Source of the DNA: CAILZL01 sp050248275
Lineage (GTDB): Bacteria > Pseudomonadota > Gammaproteobacteria > Steroidobacterales > Steroidobacteraceae
DNA length: 64,000 bases
Assembly (NCBI GenBank): GCA_050248275.1
Contig: JBFWSR010000015.1
Location: 1-64,000 of the forward strand
Direction: 5' to 3'
Shown: positions 46,177 through 54,354 of the stretch, in pieces
How positions within the stretch are numbered: the first letter of the stretch is position 1
Layout of the letters: each line of letters starts with the position of its first letter
Notes under the pieces: generated by a model
Seen by the model: the letters and a program-made list of their open reading frames with translations, nothing else
Told to the model about the DNA's origin: nothing
Database searches by the model: none
Made by a program: the position numbers and the translations under genes

Positions 46177-47210
46177 CAAGGCACTCGTTGATTGATCTCG
46201 ATTGTCACGCTGCCTTGTTCGCCCTGCCGGGTGAAGGAATAGGCAGCAGTACCATAATAATCGCCGGACTGTTCTGTCGGCATGCCGCTCGCCGACAGAC
46301 GCGCGACTACTACCACTTCCGCGGCACTGGCCAGCGTGCGTGATGGCAACATGGCATCTGCTGCAGTCAACTCGACCTGCAACGGCAATTCACTGGATTG
46401 ATGACGTTCCACGGCCAGCGGCGCACCCGGCTGTTGCGGATTACGCGCCAGCACAAACAACGACACCGGCTGCTTGAGCTGCTGCTTGAGCGCAGCGGAC
46501 AAACCGACCTTGACCAGAATCTTGCGGGCCGACGCAGCCGCGACGCTCTGACCTGTTTCACCCAGTTGCTGCGTCAGATCCTGAACCTGTCGTTCCAGCA
46601 ACGCACGCACCTGCTGCGGCGGATTCAGCGCCAGCAAGGCCTTGAAACGATCCCGCGCCAGCGACAGGTTCTGTGCCTGCAACGCCACCAGACCGCCGTA
46701 CCACAGCGCCTTGGGATGATTGGGCTGCAGCTTGAGCGCCTCTTCAATCAACAAGGCCGCGCGGCCATTCATCGAATTTTGATCCGTCAACACCAGTGAT
46801 TCGGCCAATCCGGTGATGGCCTCCATGTCCTGTCCTTTGCTCAGGTCATAGGCCTGCTGATAGGCATTGCTGGCCAGGGCGTAGCTGCCGGCGCCGGCAT
46901 AGGCGCGGCCCAGCTCCAGCCATGATGCCAGATCACCCGGTGCGGTCCGGGTTCTATCGAGCAGCTGCTCGATCTCGGTGTTGCCGCCTGTCGTTGTCGC
47001 GGCCTGAGATGAGGCACCGGCATGCCATGACCAGTTGCTGGTACTGAGATATACCGCCGCAGCCAGCAAACTCACGGTCAGGCTGGTGAGAATGAATACC
47101 GACACCTTGCCGGAAGACGATTCGCCTTCAGCACGCCTCAGTAACGGTCTGGCCAACAGGACCATTGCCAGAAGCAACATCAGGGCGCAGCCCAGCGCAA
47201 AAACAATCAT
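46176..47210 (-). CDS. ccmI: Cytochrome c maturation protein CcmI (CycH)
   Basis: Apocytochrome c chaperone of the heme lyase complex, 344 residues from ATG 47210. Two N-terminal helices (MIVFALGCALMLLLAMVLLA and VFILTSLTVSLLAAAVYLS) flank a short cytoplasmic loop. A TPR domain (LASWLELGRAYAGAGSYALASNAYQQAY, ALWYGGLVALQAQNLSLARDRF) and a C-terminal periplasmic domain (PVSLFVLARNPQQPGAPLAV) follow. The start overlaps the ccmH stop. Confidence 0.93.
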   Translation of the reverse strand: MIVFALGCALMLLLAMVLLARPLLRRAEGESSSGKVSVFILTSLTVSLLAAAVYLSTSNWSWHAGASSQAATTTGGNTEIEQLLDRTRTAPGDLASWLELGRAYAGAGSYALASNAYQQAYDLSKGQDMEAITGLAESLVLTDQNSMNGRAALLIEEALKLQPNHPKALWYGGLVALQAQNLSLARDRFKALLALNPPQQVRALLERQVQDLTQQLGETGQSVAAASARKILVKVGLSAALKQQLKQPVSLFVLARNPQQPGAPLAVERHQSSELPLQVELTAADAMLPSRTLASAAEVVVVARLSASGMPTEQSGDYYGTAAYSFTRQGEQGSVTIEINQRVP

Positions 47211-47656
47211 GCGGACTCGCTTTCTTCGTTGTCGTCCTGCTGCCCGGCAAGACGGGCGCGCCGCATGATAATCCGCACTGCCACACCTGCGCCAATCAGC
47301 AGGAACAGCGCCGGGCCCAGCCACAGCAACCAGGTACGCTGCTCAAATGGCGGCTTGTACAACACGAATGCGCCATAGCGATCCGTCATGAATTGCAGCA
47401 CTTGCGCATCGCTCTGCCCTGCGGCCAGCTGCTCGCGCAGTTCACGACGCAAATCGCCCGCCAGCGTGGCATTGGAATCGGCAATGGTTTCGTTCTGGCA
47501 CACCAGACAACGCAGTTGATGCGTCAATGCTTCATAGCGTGCCTGCAAGGCGGCATCGGTGAACGCCGGCGCGCTGTCCACCGCCCAGGCCGGAGCAATC
47601 AGGGCTGACAACAATCCGACCAGGCACCACCTGCGCAACATCCTGGTCAATTTCAT
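47207..47656 (-). CDS. ccmH: Cytochrome c maturation protein CcmH (CycL)
   Basis: Thiol-disulfide protein of 149 residues that reduces apocytochrome c. A signal peptide (about residues 1-25) is followed by the LRCLVCQN motif (C50, C53), a three-helix domain and a C-terminal anchor (TWLLWLGPALFLLIGAGVAV). CcmI is a separate protein here, not fused as in E. coli CcmH. Overlaps ccmG by ATGA. Confidence 0.96.
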   Translation of the reverse strand: MKLTRMLRRWCLVGLLSALIAPAWAVDSAPAFTDAALQARYEALTHQLRCLVCQNETIADSNATLAGDLRRELREQLAAGQSDAQVLQFMTDRYGAFVLYKPPFEQRTWLLWLGPALFLLIGAGVAVRIIMRRARLAGQQDDNEESESA

Positions 47657-48186
47657 GCGCCGGCTCCTGCCGAGCCCTTGATCAAGGGCAGCAATTTGTT
47701 CTGCCAGACTGCTTCGGTAAGGATGCCGATGTGCTTGTAAACAATCACGCCGCGTTCATCCACCAGAAAAGTTTCCGGTGCGCCATACACGCCAAAATCG
47801 ATGGCCACCCGGCCATCGCCGTCAAAGCCGGTCGCCACATATGGATTGCCCAACTGGCTGAGCCATTGCTGCGCCAGCGGCAATTCATCTTTCCAGTCGA
47901 TGCCCACAATCGGAATGATATTCTGCCGCGCCACCTGTAGCAGGAACGCGTGTTCCTGCCGGCAGCCGCCGCACCAGGTAGCCCAGACATTCACCAGATG
48001 TTTCTTGCCGAACATGTCGGCATTGCTGACTTTTACCGCAGGATCTTCCACTTTGGTCAGCACATAGGCCGGCGCCGTTTTGCCGATCAGCGGTGACGGC
48101 ACCATGCTCGGATCGCGATTCAGGCCGACCACGAAAAAGCCAACCAGGACGGCGAAGATCACCCCGGGAATCAGAAAGCGCCACAT
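47653..48186 (-). CDS. ccmG: Thiol:disulfide interchange protein CcmG (DsbE)
   Basis: Membrane-anchored periplasmic thioredoxin of 177 residues. One N-terminal helix (FLIPGVIFAVLVGFFVVGL) precedes a thioredoxin domain with active site WCGGC (C72, C75) and the family's GVYGAPETFLVD cis-proline loop. Most family members have WCxxC with other middle residues (e.g. WCPTC). It keeps the CcmH and apocytochrome thiols reduced. Confidence 0.95.
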   Translation of the reverse strand: MWRFLIPGVIFAVLVGFFVVGLNRDPSMVPSPLIGKTAPAYVLTKVEDPAVKVSNADMFGKKHLVNVWATWCGGCRQEHAFLLQVARQNIIPIVGIDWKDELPLAQQWLSQLGNPYVATGFDGDGRVAIDFGVYGAPETFLVDERGVIVYKHIGILTEAVWQNKLLPLIKGSAGAGA

Positions 48187-48189
48187 GAC

Positions 48190-50142
48190 CTAAACCCTCG
48201 CCGTCGCCGTATCGGCAACGGTCGCATTGCTGGTGGCCTTGACGCGATAACGACGGTCGAGCACACCGATAAAACCACCGATTGCCATGATGACCGCGCC
48301 CAGCCAGATGAATCGCACCAGCGGCTTGTACTGGATGCGCAGACTCCAGACACCATTGCCCAGGTCTTCACCCAGCGCCACGAACAGATCGCGCCGCCAG
48401 TGCGCATCAATGCCCGCTTCGGTCATGGGCATGGTCTGCACACGATAGACGCGCTTTTGCGGATGCAGCACTGCCACTTCCTGACCATCGCGAGTGATGC
48501 GCACCGTCCCTTCAATGGCATCATAGTTGGGTCCGGGCACTGCGCGGGTTTGCAACAGCGTGAATTCATAACCGGCAATTTGCGTACCCTGGCCATTGGC
48601 AAGGCTCAGATCTTTTTCAATCTTGTAGGTTTCCACCGTAGTTGCACCCAGCACGAATACGCCCAGACCGATATGCGCCAGACTCATGGCAAGGATGCCC
48701 GGCGACAGACTGTGACCAGCACGCAGACGCGACACCGGATCAATCAGCGCCGACAAGATCACCCATGCGCCGGCCATCAGGCCGACGAAACACAGAGGCG
48801 AAAAACGCCCGAAGATCCACAGGTTCACAACGGCTGCAAACAACGCCGCCGCGGCCAGCGCCAGCAGGATGGGCTTGCGCACTGTAATCAATTTGGCGTG
48901 TTTCCAGCCGGCATGCATGCCCACCGCCAGCAACAGCACCAGCGGCAACATCGGGATCAGGAACACCACCGAGAAATACGGCGGCCCGACCGAAATCTTG
49001 CCCAGGTTCAAGGCATCCACGAACAGGGGATACAAGGTACCGAGCAGAATCAGGCCCGCTGCCACCACCAGCAAGACATTGTTGAACAGCAGGAACGATT
49101 CGCGGGACACCACCGCAAAACCGGCATTGGACTGCAAACGCGGCGCACGCCATGCGTATAACGTCAAGGCGCCGCCAATGCACAGCGCCAGGAATATCAG
49201 AATGAACAGGCCACGACTGGGATCGCTGGCAAAGGCGTGCACCGACACCAGCACGCCGGAACGCACCAGGAAGGTTCCCAGCAACGACAGTGAGAAGCCG
49301 AAAATGGCCAGCAAGGCGGTCCAGCTCTTGAACAGACCGCGTTTTTCGGTGACGGCCAGCGAATGAATCAACGCGGTGCCCATCAGCCAGGGCATGAAAG
49401 AGGCGTTCTCCACCGGATCCCAGAACCACCAGCCGCCCCAGCCCAGCTCGTAATAGGCCCAGAAACTACCGAGCGCGATGCCCAAGGTCAGAAACAGCCA
49501 CGACAACGTGGTCCACGGACGAACCCAGCGGGCCCAGGCCGAATCCAGCTTGCCTTCCATCAATGCGGCGACGGCGCAGGCAAACGGAACTGCCAGACCA
49601 ACATAGCCGGTATAGAGCAGGGGCGGATGCGCGGCCAGTGCCGGATCCTGTAGCAAGGGATTCAGATCGCGACCCTGCATGGCGGCAGGCAGCAGACGTT
49701 CAAAAGGATTGGAAGTGGCAATGATGAACAGCGAGAAGCCGCCACTGATCAAACCCAGTACGCCCAGCACACGACTGATGAATGCAGTGGTCATGGCGCG
49801 ATTGAATACGGCCACCGCTGCCGACCACACCACCAGGATCAACAACCACAACAGCAACGAACCTTCATGCGCGCCCCACACTGCCGCCACACGATAGAAC
49901 ATCGGCAGCTCGGTATTGGAATTGGCCGCCACGTACAGCACCGAGAAATCATTGCGCAGAAAAGCCGCGGTCAGACAGGCAAAGGAAAACAACACAAAAA
50001 CAAACTGGCCAGCCACGGCCGAGCGCGCCGCCGCCATCCAGTGTTCGCGTTTCGTGATGGCGCCCGCCAGACCGAAGAAGGCCTGCACCAATGCCAGCGC
50101 AAAGGCGAGGATCAGCGCAAAGTGCCCAAGTTCAACGCTCAT
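48190..50142 (-). CDS. ccmF: Heme lyase CcmF
   Basis: Large integral membrane protein of 650 residues, core of the heme lyase that attaches heme from holo-CcmE to apocytochrome c. The tryptophan-rich WWD motif is GWGGWWFWDPVENASFMPWL; histidine-bearing loops include GAHEGSLLLW and HPPLLYTGYVGL. About 14 helices are visible. A 37-base gap separates it from ccmE. Confidence 0.97.
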   Translation of the reverse strand: MSVELGHFALILAFALALVQAFFGLAGAITKREHWMAAARSAVAGQFVFVLFSFACLTAAFLRNDFSVLYVAANSNTELPMFYRVAAVWGAHEGSLLLWLLILVVWSAAVAVFNRAMTTAFISRVLGVLGLISGGFSLFIIATSNPFERLLPAAMQGRDLNPLLQDPALAAHPPLLYTGYVGLAVPFACAVAALMEGKLDSAWARWVRPWTTLSWLFLTLGIALGSFWAYYELGWGGWWFWDPVENASFMPWLMGTALIHSLAVTEKRGLFKSWTALLAIFGFSLSLLGTFLVRSGVLVSVHAFASDPSRGLFILIFLALCIGGALTLYAWRAPRLQSNAGFAVVSRESFLLFNNVLLVVAAGLILLGTLYPLFVDALNLGKISVGPPYFSVVFLIPMLPLVLLLAVGMHAGWKHAKLITVRKPILLALAAAALFAAVVNLWIFGRFSPLCFVGLMAGAWVILSALIDPVSRLRAGHSLSPGILAMSLAHIGLGVFVLGATTVETYKIEKDLSLANGQGTQIAGYEFTLLQTRAVPGPNYDAIEGTVRITRDGQEVAVLHPQKRVYRVQTMPMTEAGIDAHWRRDLFVALGEDLGNGVWSLRIQYKPLVRFIWLGAVIMAIGGFIGVLDRRYRVKATSNATVADTATARV

Positions 50143-50179
50143 GAAATAACCTTTGGTGAAACTTGATCAGTGTGTTTAT

Positions 50180-50671
50180 TTATTGCGCAGCCACTGTCGG
50201 CATTGGATTCGTTGCCGCAGTAGCATCACGCCGCTGCTCGTGACTCTGCTTCAGACTCGCGGCCACTTCCGGTGGCATGTACTTCTCATCATGCTTGGCC
50301 AGTACTTCCTCGGCAATGAATTGCTGCTTGCCGTCTGTCGCCGATACCAGCTTGCCACGCACAATCACGCCCTGACCTTCGCGAAACAGGTCCGGCAGCA
50401 CGCCGCTGTAACGCACCGTCATTTCATGCGCGTAATCGGTGACATCGAACTGAATCTCCAGATTGCCCGGTTCACGTCTGACGCTGCCCTTTTCGACCAT
50501 GCCGCCGAGGCGGAACACACGCTCGCTGGGCGCCTTGCCCGCCGCAACCGCAGTCGGGTCATAGTAATAAAGAATGTTGTCGTTAAAGGCCGTGAGCGCC
50601 AGGGTCACCGCACCGCCCACCGCCAGCAGGATCAGGGCCACGAACATCATGCGCCGACGACGGGGAGTCAT
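50180..50671 (-). CDS. ccmE: Heme chaperone CcmE
   Basis: Periplasmic heme chaperone of 163 residues from ATG 50671. An N-terminal anchor (MMFVALILLAVGGAVTLAL) is followed by an OB fold with VFRLGGMVEKGSV and MTVRYSGVLPDLFREGQ. The covalent heme-binding residue is H127 in LAKHDEKYMPPEV, with Y131 as probable ligand. The upstream open frame is antisense-like and lacks similarity. Overlaps ccmD. Confidence 0.96.
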   Translation of the reverse strand: MTPRRRRMMFVALILLAVGGAVTLALTAFNDNILYYYDPTAVAAGKAPSERVFRLGGMVEKGSVRREPGNLEIQFDVTDYAHEMTVRYSGVLPDLFREGQGVIVRGKLVSATDGKQQFIAEEVLAKHDEKYMPPEVAASLKQSHEQRRDATAATNPMPTVAAQ

Positions 50672-50856
50672 GCCTGCTCCCGCGACATCGCTGCCTGCGC
50701 ACGACGCCTGGCCTGCTTGAGTTCGTTCTGCCAGGTACGGCGTACCGTGAATGCGAGATACATCAGCGCCACCAGCGTCAGTCCGTAACAGGACCATACA
50801 TAAGCGCCGTAATCGCCCATTTTCAGGGCTGTCGTGAACCCATCATCCAGCATCAT
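50668..50856 (-). CDS. ccmD: Heme exporter accessory protein CcmD
   Basis: Small single-helix membrane protein of 62 residues that releases holo-CcmE from the CcmABC complex. The central helix is AYVWSCYGLTLVALMYLAF, followed by a basic cytoplasmic tail. Two adjacent ATGs (50856 and 50853) overlap the ccmC stop; either gives a CcmD-sized protein. Confidence 0.88.
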   Translation of the reverse strand: MMLDDGFTTALKMGDYGAYVWSCYGLTLVALMYLAFTVRRTWQNELKQARRRAQAAMSREQA

Positions 50857-51587
50857 TGCACCTGCTTCAGCAACCACTGCGCATTACGTTCGCGCCGCAA
50901 GATTTCCGCACACAGCCCCGCGCATAACACGGCGCCGAAAAACAACAGGAATGCCAGCATCATCACCAGCAACGGCGCCACCATCGAGGCATCAATCGAC
51001 GACTTGCCGAACACAGACAGGGTCTGGCCCTGATGCAGGCTGTTCCACCACACGACCGAGTACTTGATGATGGGGATGTTCACCACGCCCACCAGGGCCA
51101 GTACCGCCGAGGCCCGATCGGCACGGCCCACATCGTCAAACGAGGCGCGCAACGCCATGTAGCCTAGATACAGAAACAGCAGAATCAGTTCCGTCGTCAA
51201 CCGCGGATCCCATGCCCACCACGCGCCCCACATCGGCCGACCCCAGATGGCGCCGGTCAGCAACGCAAGCACGGTAAAGACCGTACCCGGCAAGGCACAG
51301 GCCGCCGCCACCGCATGCGCCAGCTTCATCCTCCAGATCAAACCGATGCCTGCAGCAATCGCCATCATGGTGTAAACCAGCAACGATAGTGACGCGGCTG
51401 GCACATGCACGAAGATGATCCGGTAGGCATCTTTCTGCTGATAGTCCGGCGGCACCACAAACAGTCCGTAATAGGCCGCCCAGCCCATCATCGCCAACGC
51501 CGGCCACAACAGCCACGGGCGCAGAATGCGCGCGAAGGCGTAAGCCGAGGGCGGCGAAGCCAGCTTGTGAAACCACACCCAATTCAT
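50853..51587 (-). CDS. ccmC: Heme exporter/handling protein CcmC
   Basis: Six-helix membrane protein of 244 residues that loads heme onto CcmE. The WWD motif is MWGAWWAWDPRLT and conserved histidines lie in IIFVHVPAAS and WNSLHQG. 78 bases separate it from ccmB, including a 13-bp direct repeat. Confidence 0.96.
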   Translation of the reverse strand: MNWVWFHKLASPPSAYAFARILRPWLLWPALAMMGWAAYYGLFVVPPDYQQKDAYRIIFVHVPAASLSLLVYTMMAIAAGIGLIWRMKLAHAVAAACALPGTVFTVLALLTGAIWGRPMWGAWWAWDPRLTTELILLFLYLGYMALRASFDDVGRADRASAVLALVGVVNIPIIKYSVVWWNSLHQGQTLSVFGKSSIDASMVAPLLVMMLAFLLFFGAVLCAGLCAEILRRERNAQWLLKQVQ

Positions 51588-51612
51588 CTTGCTACTCTTG
51601 AATCAGCCTTTG

Positions 51613-51641
51613 ATGGACAGCCATTTTTATGGACAGCCATT
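51613..51641. repeat. Short direct repeat between ccmC and ccmB
   Basis: ATGGACAGCCATT occurs at 51613-51625 and 51629-51641, three bases apart, in the only sizeable gap between the early ccm genes. It may be a slippage duplication. Confidence 0.6.
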
Positions 51642-51665
51642 CGCGCCGCCCTCGATCAATCGTAC

Positions 51666-52349
51666 TCATTCGATGCTGATGCGGATGGCGGCCGCCATGG
51701 CGAACGGCCCCAGCGCCATGCCCAACAACAGGATCGCGGCCAGCAGACTGACCGGCCCGGTCACCATCTCACCCCGCAATCCCATATCCAGCGCCCGTGC
51801 GCCAAAGATCAGCACCGGCATTTCCAGCGGCAATACCAGCAACGCCATCAGCATGTTACCGCGCCGCAAACCCACGGTCAGCGCCGCGCCAATCCCGCCC
51901 AACACACTGAGCACCGCAGTTCCCAGCAGCAAAATGGTCAGCATCAGCAGCCAACTGGCGTCAGCCACGCCCAACGCCATGGCAATCAACGGCGCAATCA
52001 ATACCAGCGGCAACCCGGTCAGTACCCAGTGGGCCACGGTCTTGGCGAGCAGCAACCATGGCAAGGGTTGTCCCGACAGCACCCATTGTTCCATCACGCC
52101 ATCCTCGACATCGGGGCGAAACAATGCATCGGCAGCCAGCAAGGAAGCCAACATGGCCGCCACCCACAAAATGCCCGGGGCAATCCGCCGCAGCTCCGAC
52201 AATTCTGGACTGATCGCCAGCGGGAACAGCGTGATGACCACCACGAAAAACACCAGCGGCTGCAACACCTGATCCCAGCGGCGCGCAGCCAGGCGCAGAT
52301 CACGCGCAATCACTACACCGGCCAGCTTGAACGGAGACAGCGACTGCAT
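51666..52349 (-). CDS. ccmB: Heme exporter permease CcmB
   Basis: Permease subunit of the CcmAB ABC transporter, 227 residues with six helices (LVFFVVVITLFPLAISPEL, GILWVAAMLASLLAADALF, PLVLIAPLIAMALGV, LLMLTILLLGTAVLSVL, LPLEMPVLIFGARAL). It starts 3 bases after ccmA. The complex powers release of holo-CcmE. Confidence 0.95.
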   Translation of the reverse strand: MQSLSPFKLAGVVIARDLRLAARRWDQVLQPLVFFVVVITLFPLAISPELSELRRIAPGILWVAAMLASLLAADALFRPDVEDGVMEQWVLSGQPLPWLLLAKTVAHWVLTGLPLVLIAPLIAMALGVADASWLLMLTILLLGTAVLSVLGGIGAALTVGLRRGNMLMALLVLPLEMPVLIFGARALDMGLRGEMVTGPVSLLAAILLLGMALGPFAMAAAIRISIE

Positions 52350-52352
52350 GAT

Positions 52353-53000
52353 TCAATGCAACTGCAGGCTATGCGTGCCGGCATGCGTCACCAGCAAAGA
52401 CTGATGAGCAGCAGCCAGAATCATGCCGCCTTGATCCAGATGCCTGGCCATGATGGCTTCCACCGTGGCGATGCCCGCCACATCCAGATTGGTGATGGGC
52501 TCATCCAACACCCATAGCGGCACGGGGGAAAGCAGCAGCCTCGCCAGCGCAACCCGTCGTCGTTGCCCGGCCGACAACACACGCGCCGGCAGATCGGCGC
52601 ACTGTGCAATGGCCAGGTCCTGCAATGCCTCAAGACATTGCGCGGCAGTCACCGGGTGCTGCAAGCCCACGGAAAAACGCAGATTCTCCATGGCCGTCAG
52701 ATCCAGTTTGAGTGCATTACTGTGACCGAGGTACAACAGCTCATGCAGATAGCCGGATGCGGCGCCGGAACAATGTTGTCCCTTCCATAACAATTCGCCT
52801 GACTCGGCGGGCAACAACTGGGCGACCACGCGCAACAGGCTGGTCTTGCCCACGCCATTCGGACCGTTGAGCTGCAATAGCTGGCCAGGAGACAGTGGAA
52901 ATGACACGCCACGCAGCAAATGATGCTCACCACGCCATAAATGCACATCACGTACTTCGAGCAGCACGTCTGAACGACGCTGGACGTGTGGTTGCGGCAT
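52353..53000 (-). CDS. ccmA: Heme exporter ATP-binding protein CcmA
   Basis: ABC ATPase of 215 residues. Walker A is GPNGVGKTS, the signature is LSAGQRRRVALARL, Walker B is PLWVLDEPITNLD, and the H-loop is AAAHQ. First gene of the ccm operon; the ribosome-binding site is weak, so a slightly later start (near LLEVRDVHLWRGE) cannot be excluded. Confidence 0.95.
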   Translation of the reverse strand: MPQPHVQRRSDVLLEVRDVHLWRGEHHLLRGVSFPLSPGQLLQLNGPNGVGKTSLLRVVAQLLPAESGELLWKGQHCSGAASGYLHELLYLGHSNALKLDLTAMENLRFSVGLQHPVTAAQCLEALQDLAIAQCADLPARVLSAGQRRRVALARLLLSPVPLWVLDEPITNLDVAGIATVEAIMARHLDQGGMILAAAHQSLLVTHAGTHSLQLH

Positions 53001-53094
53001 GCAGAGCTGGTTTCAGGTCCCGACAAAAGGTGCGTGATATTAGCAGATCGCATTCAGCCAGCCTGACGTCGTGCGAAAACGACGTGATTCCGGC

Positions 53095-53100
53095 TACAAT
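53095..53100 (+). promoter_or_regulatory. Possible -10 element upstream of tRNA-Leu
   Basis: TACAAT, one mismatch from TATAAT, 139 bases before tRNA-Leu and just upstream of a structured stretch. The -35 position (53072-53077, TGCGAA) is poor. Confidence 0.35.
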
Positions 53101-53116
53101 CGCGCGCCTTCCTCTG

Positions 53117-53221
53117 GCGAGGCGTCCGGCTCACGGAAACCTCGCCCACCCAGAAGCAATCGCTGCTGCCCAACCGGCTGGACAAATGTCATCCAAACGG
53201 GATGCCGGAGCTGGATTGCTT
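53117..53221 (+). other. Structured leader or candidate small RNA upstream of tRNA-Leu
   Basis: Between a possible -10 element and tRNA-Leu two foldable units stand in tandem. The first (53117-53145) pairs GCGAGG with CCTCGC and, inside, TCCG with CGGA around GCTCA. The second (53154-53221) pairs AAGCAATC with GATTGCTT and, inside, CCGGC (53174-53178) with GCCGG (53204-53208). No known RNA family is recognised; the 4.5S RNA core sequence is absent. It could be a transcribed leader removed during tRNA processing. Confidence 0.35.
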
Positions 53222-53238
53222 GAGGGTGCTCACCTTAA

Positions 53239-53325
53239 GGCGGTGTGGCGGAATTGGTAGACGCAGCGGACTTAAAATCCGCCGATGTTAAAGTCGTACC
53301 GGTTCGACTCCGGTCACCGCCACCA
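53239..53325 (+). tRNA. tRNA-Leu (anticodon TAA)
   Basis: 87-nt tRNA with acceptor stem GGCGGTG/CACCGCC, anticodon loop CTTAAAA (TAA), a long variable arm (GATGTTAAAGTCGTA region), GTTCGAC T-loop and encoded CCA (53323-53325). Counterpart of E. coli leuZ, which lies beside glyW and cysT. Confidence 0.97.
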
Positions 53326-53367
53326 GATCGCTGGCTCTATTTTAAAGTTTGCGAAGCCTGACTGGCT

Positions 53368-53844
53368 TCAGCTCTTGACCAGCCGCTCCAGCATGCCGCG
53401 CAGTTGCAGCAATTCCTCCTCATTCAGCGGCGAGAAGCGTTGATTCAAAGCCAGGCTCACTGCATGTTTGAGTTTCGGATACTGCTCGGTGCCCTGTGGA
53501 GTCAGTTGAATCTTGACCACGCGGCGGTCATCGGAAGACCGCTCACGGATGATGACGCACTTCTCTTCCAGTCGATCCAGCATGCGCGTCATCGAACCGG
53601 TGTCGTACTCCAGCACACGACACAACTCCGCCGCAGTGGTCGCCACGCCTTCGGCAATGCGACGCAGGATGACGAACTGGGCACCGGTCAGGCCATAAGG
53701 AATCAAGCAGGCATCCATCTCCTGCATCATGCGTGCACGCACGCCAGTCATCAGGTAACCGATATGCAGGGCGGAATCATCGTTGCCGGCATTCGCCGTC
53801 TGCGGCTCGGCAATCGCATCGTTCTGGTTGACGTGCTCATTCAT
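53368..53844 (-). CDS. MarR-family transcriptional regulator
   Basis: Winged-helix repressor of about 158 residues from ATG 53844; in-frame ATGs up to 53880 are alternatives because no clear ribosome-binding site decides. DNA-binding helices are in LTGAQFVILRRIAEGVATTAAELCRVLEYDTGSMTRMLDRLEEKCVI, and the wing is RERSSDDRRVVKIQLTPQG. MarR proteins usually control a neighbouring gene, often a transporter or detoxifying enzyme, but only tRNA genes adjoin, so its target is elsewhere. Confidence 0.92.
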   Translation of the reverse strand: MNEHVNQNDAIAEPQTANAGNDDSALHIGYLMTGVRARMMQEMDACLIPYGLTGAQFVILRRIAEGVATTAAELCRVLEYDTGSMTRMLDRLEEKCVIIRERSSDDRRVVKIQLTPQGTEQYPKLKHAVSLALNQRFSPLNEEELLQLRGMLERLVKS

Positions 53845-53991
53845 GATCAATTTACCGCGCATCGGTTGGCCGGAATGCAATGACGATTGGGATGGTACAT
53901 CCGTCAGCGGTCCAATGTTCTTATAGATGTACAGATTATGCGACCTGGCATACGAATCCAGTTACATGAATCCGAGTATCTGGCTGGAAGT

Positions 53992-54065
53992 TGGAGGCTA
54001 GGGTCGGAATCGAACCGGCGTCCACGGCTTTGCAGGCCGCTGCATGACCACTCTGCCACCTAGCC
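53992..54065 (-). tRNA. tRNA-Cys (anticodon GCA)
   Basis: 74-nt tRNA on the minus strand, acceptor GGCTAGG, anticodon loop CTGCAAA (GCA), GTTCGAT T-loop, discriminator T as expected for Cys, encoded CCA at 53992-53994. Confidence 0.97.
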
Positions 54066-54142
54066 CCGATCAAACAGCCACACGACAATTCCACTATGGA
54101 AATTCAGCAAGTAATTTCCGATTACCGTGTCCTATAAGCGCC

Positions 54143-54165
54143 AAACCCCGGCTGGACCGGGGTTT
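54143..54165 (-). terminator. Hairpin between tRNA-Gly and tRNA-Cys
   Basis: AAACCCCGG and CCGGGGTTT form a perfect 9-bp stem with a 5-nt loop, 15 bases beyond tRNA-Gly on the minus strand. It fits a terminator with a short T-stretch inside the stem end. Confidence 0.65.
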
Positions 54166-54179
54166 GATCTGCTGGAAAC

Positions 54180-54255
54180 TGGAGCGGGAAACGAGGCTCG
54201 AACTCGCGACCTCAACCTTGGCAAGGTTGCGCTCTACCAACTGAGCTATTCCCGC
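54180..54255 (-). tRNA. tRNA-Gly (anticodon GCC)
   Basis: 76-nt tRNA on the minus strand beginning GCGGGAATAGCTCAG, anticodon loop TTGCCAA, GTTCGAG T-loop, encoded CCA at 54180-54182. It lies directly downstream of pgsA, as glyW does in E. coli. Confidence 0.97.
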
Positions 54256-54354
54256 AACTCTCGTAAGAGGCCGCGTATTCTAAGCACTGAGGGTGCCGTG
54301 TCAACACTCAGAGATGGTTATTTGCGGTGAATAAAGCAGCAAATCCCATCAGGG

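Noticed and set aside
53101..53238. 4.5S (SRP) RNA or CsrB/RsmZ-type RNA before tRNA-Leu
   Set aside because: The conserved SRP core with GGTCAGG and GGAAGCAGCC is not present, and the GGA triplets are too few and not consistently in hairpin loops for a named Csr/Rsm RNA. Kept only as an unnamed structured stretch.
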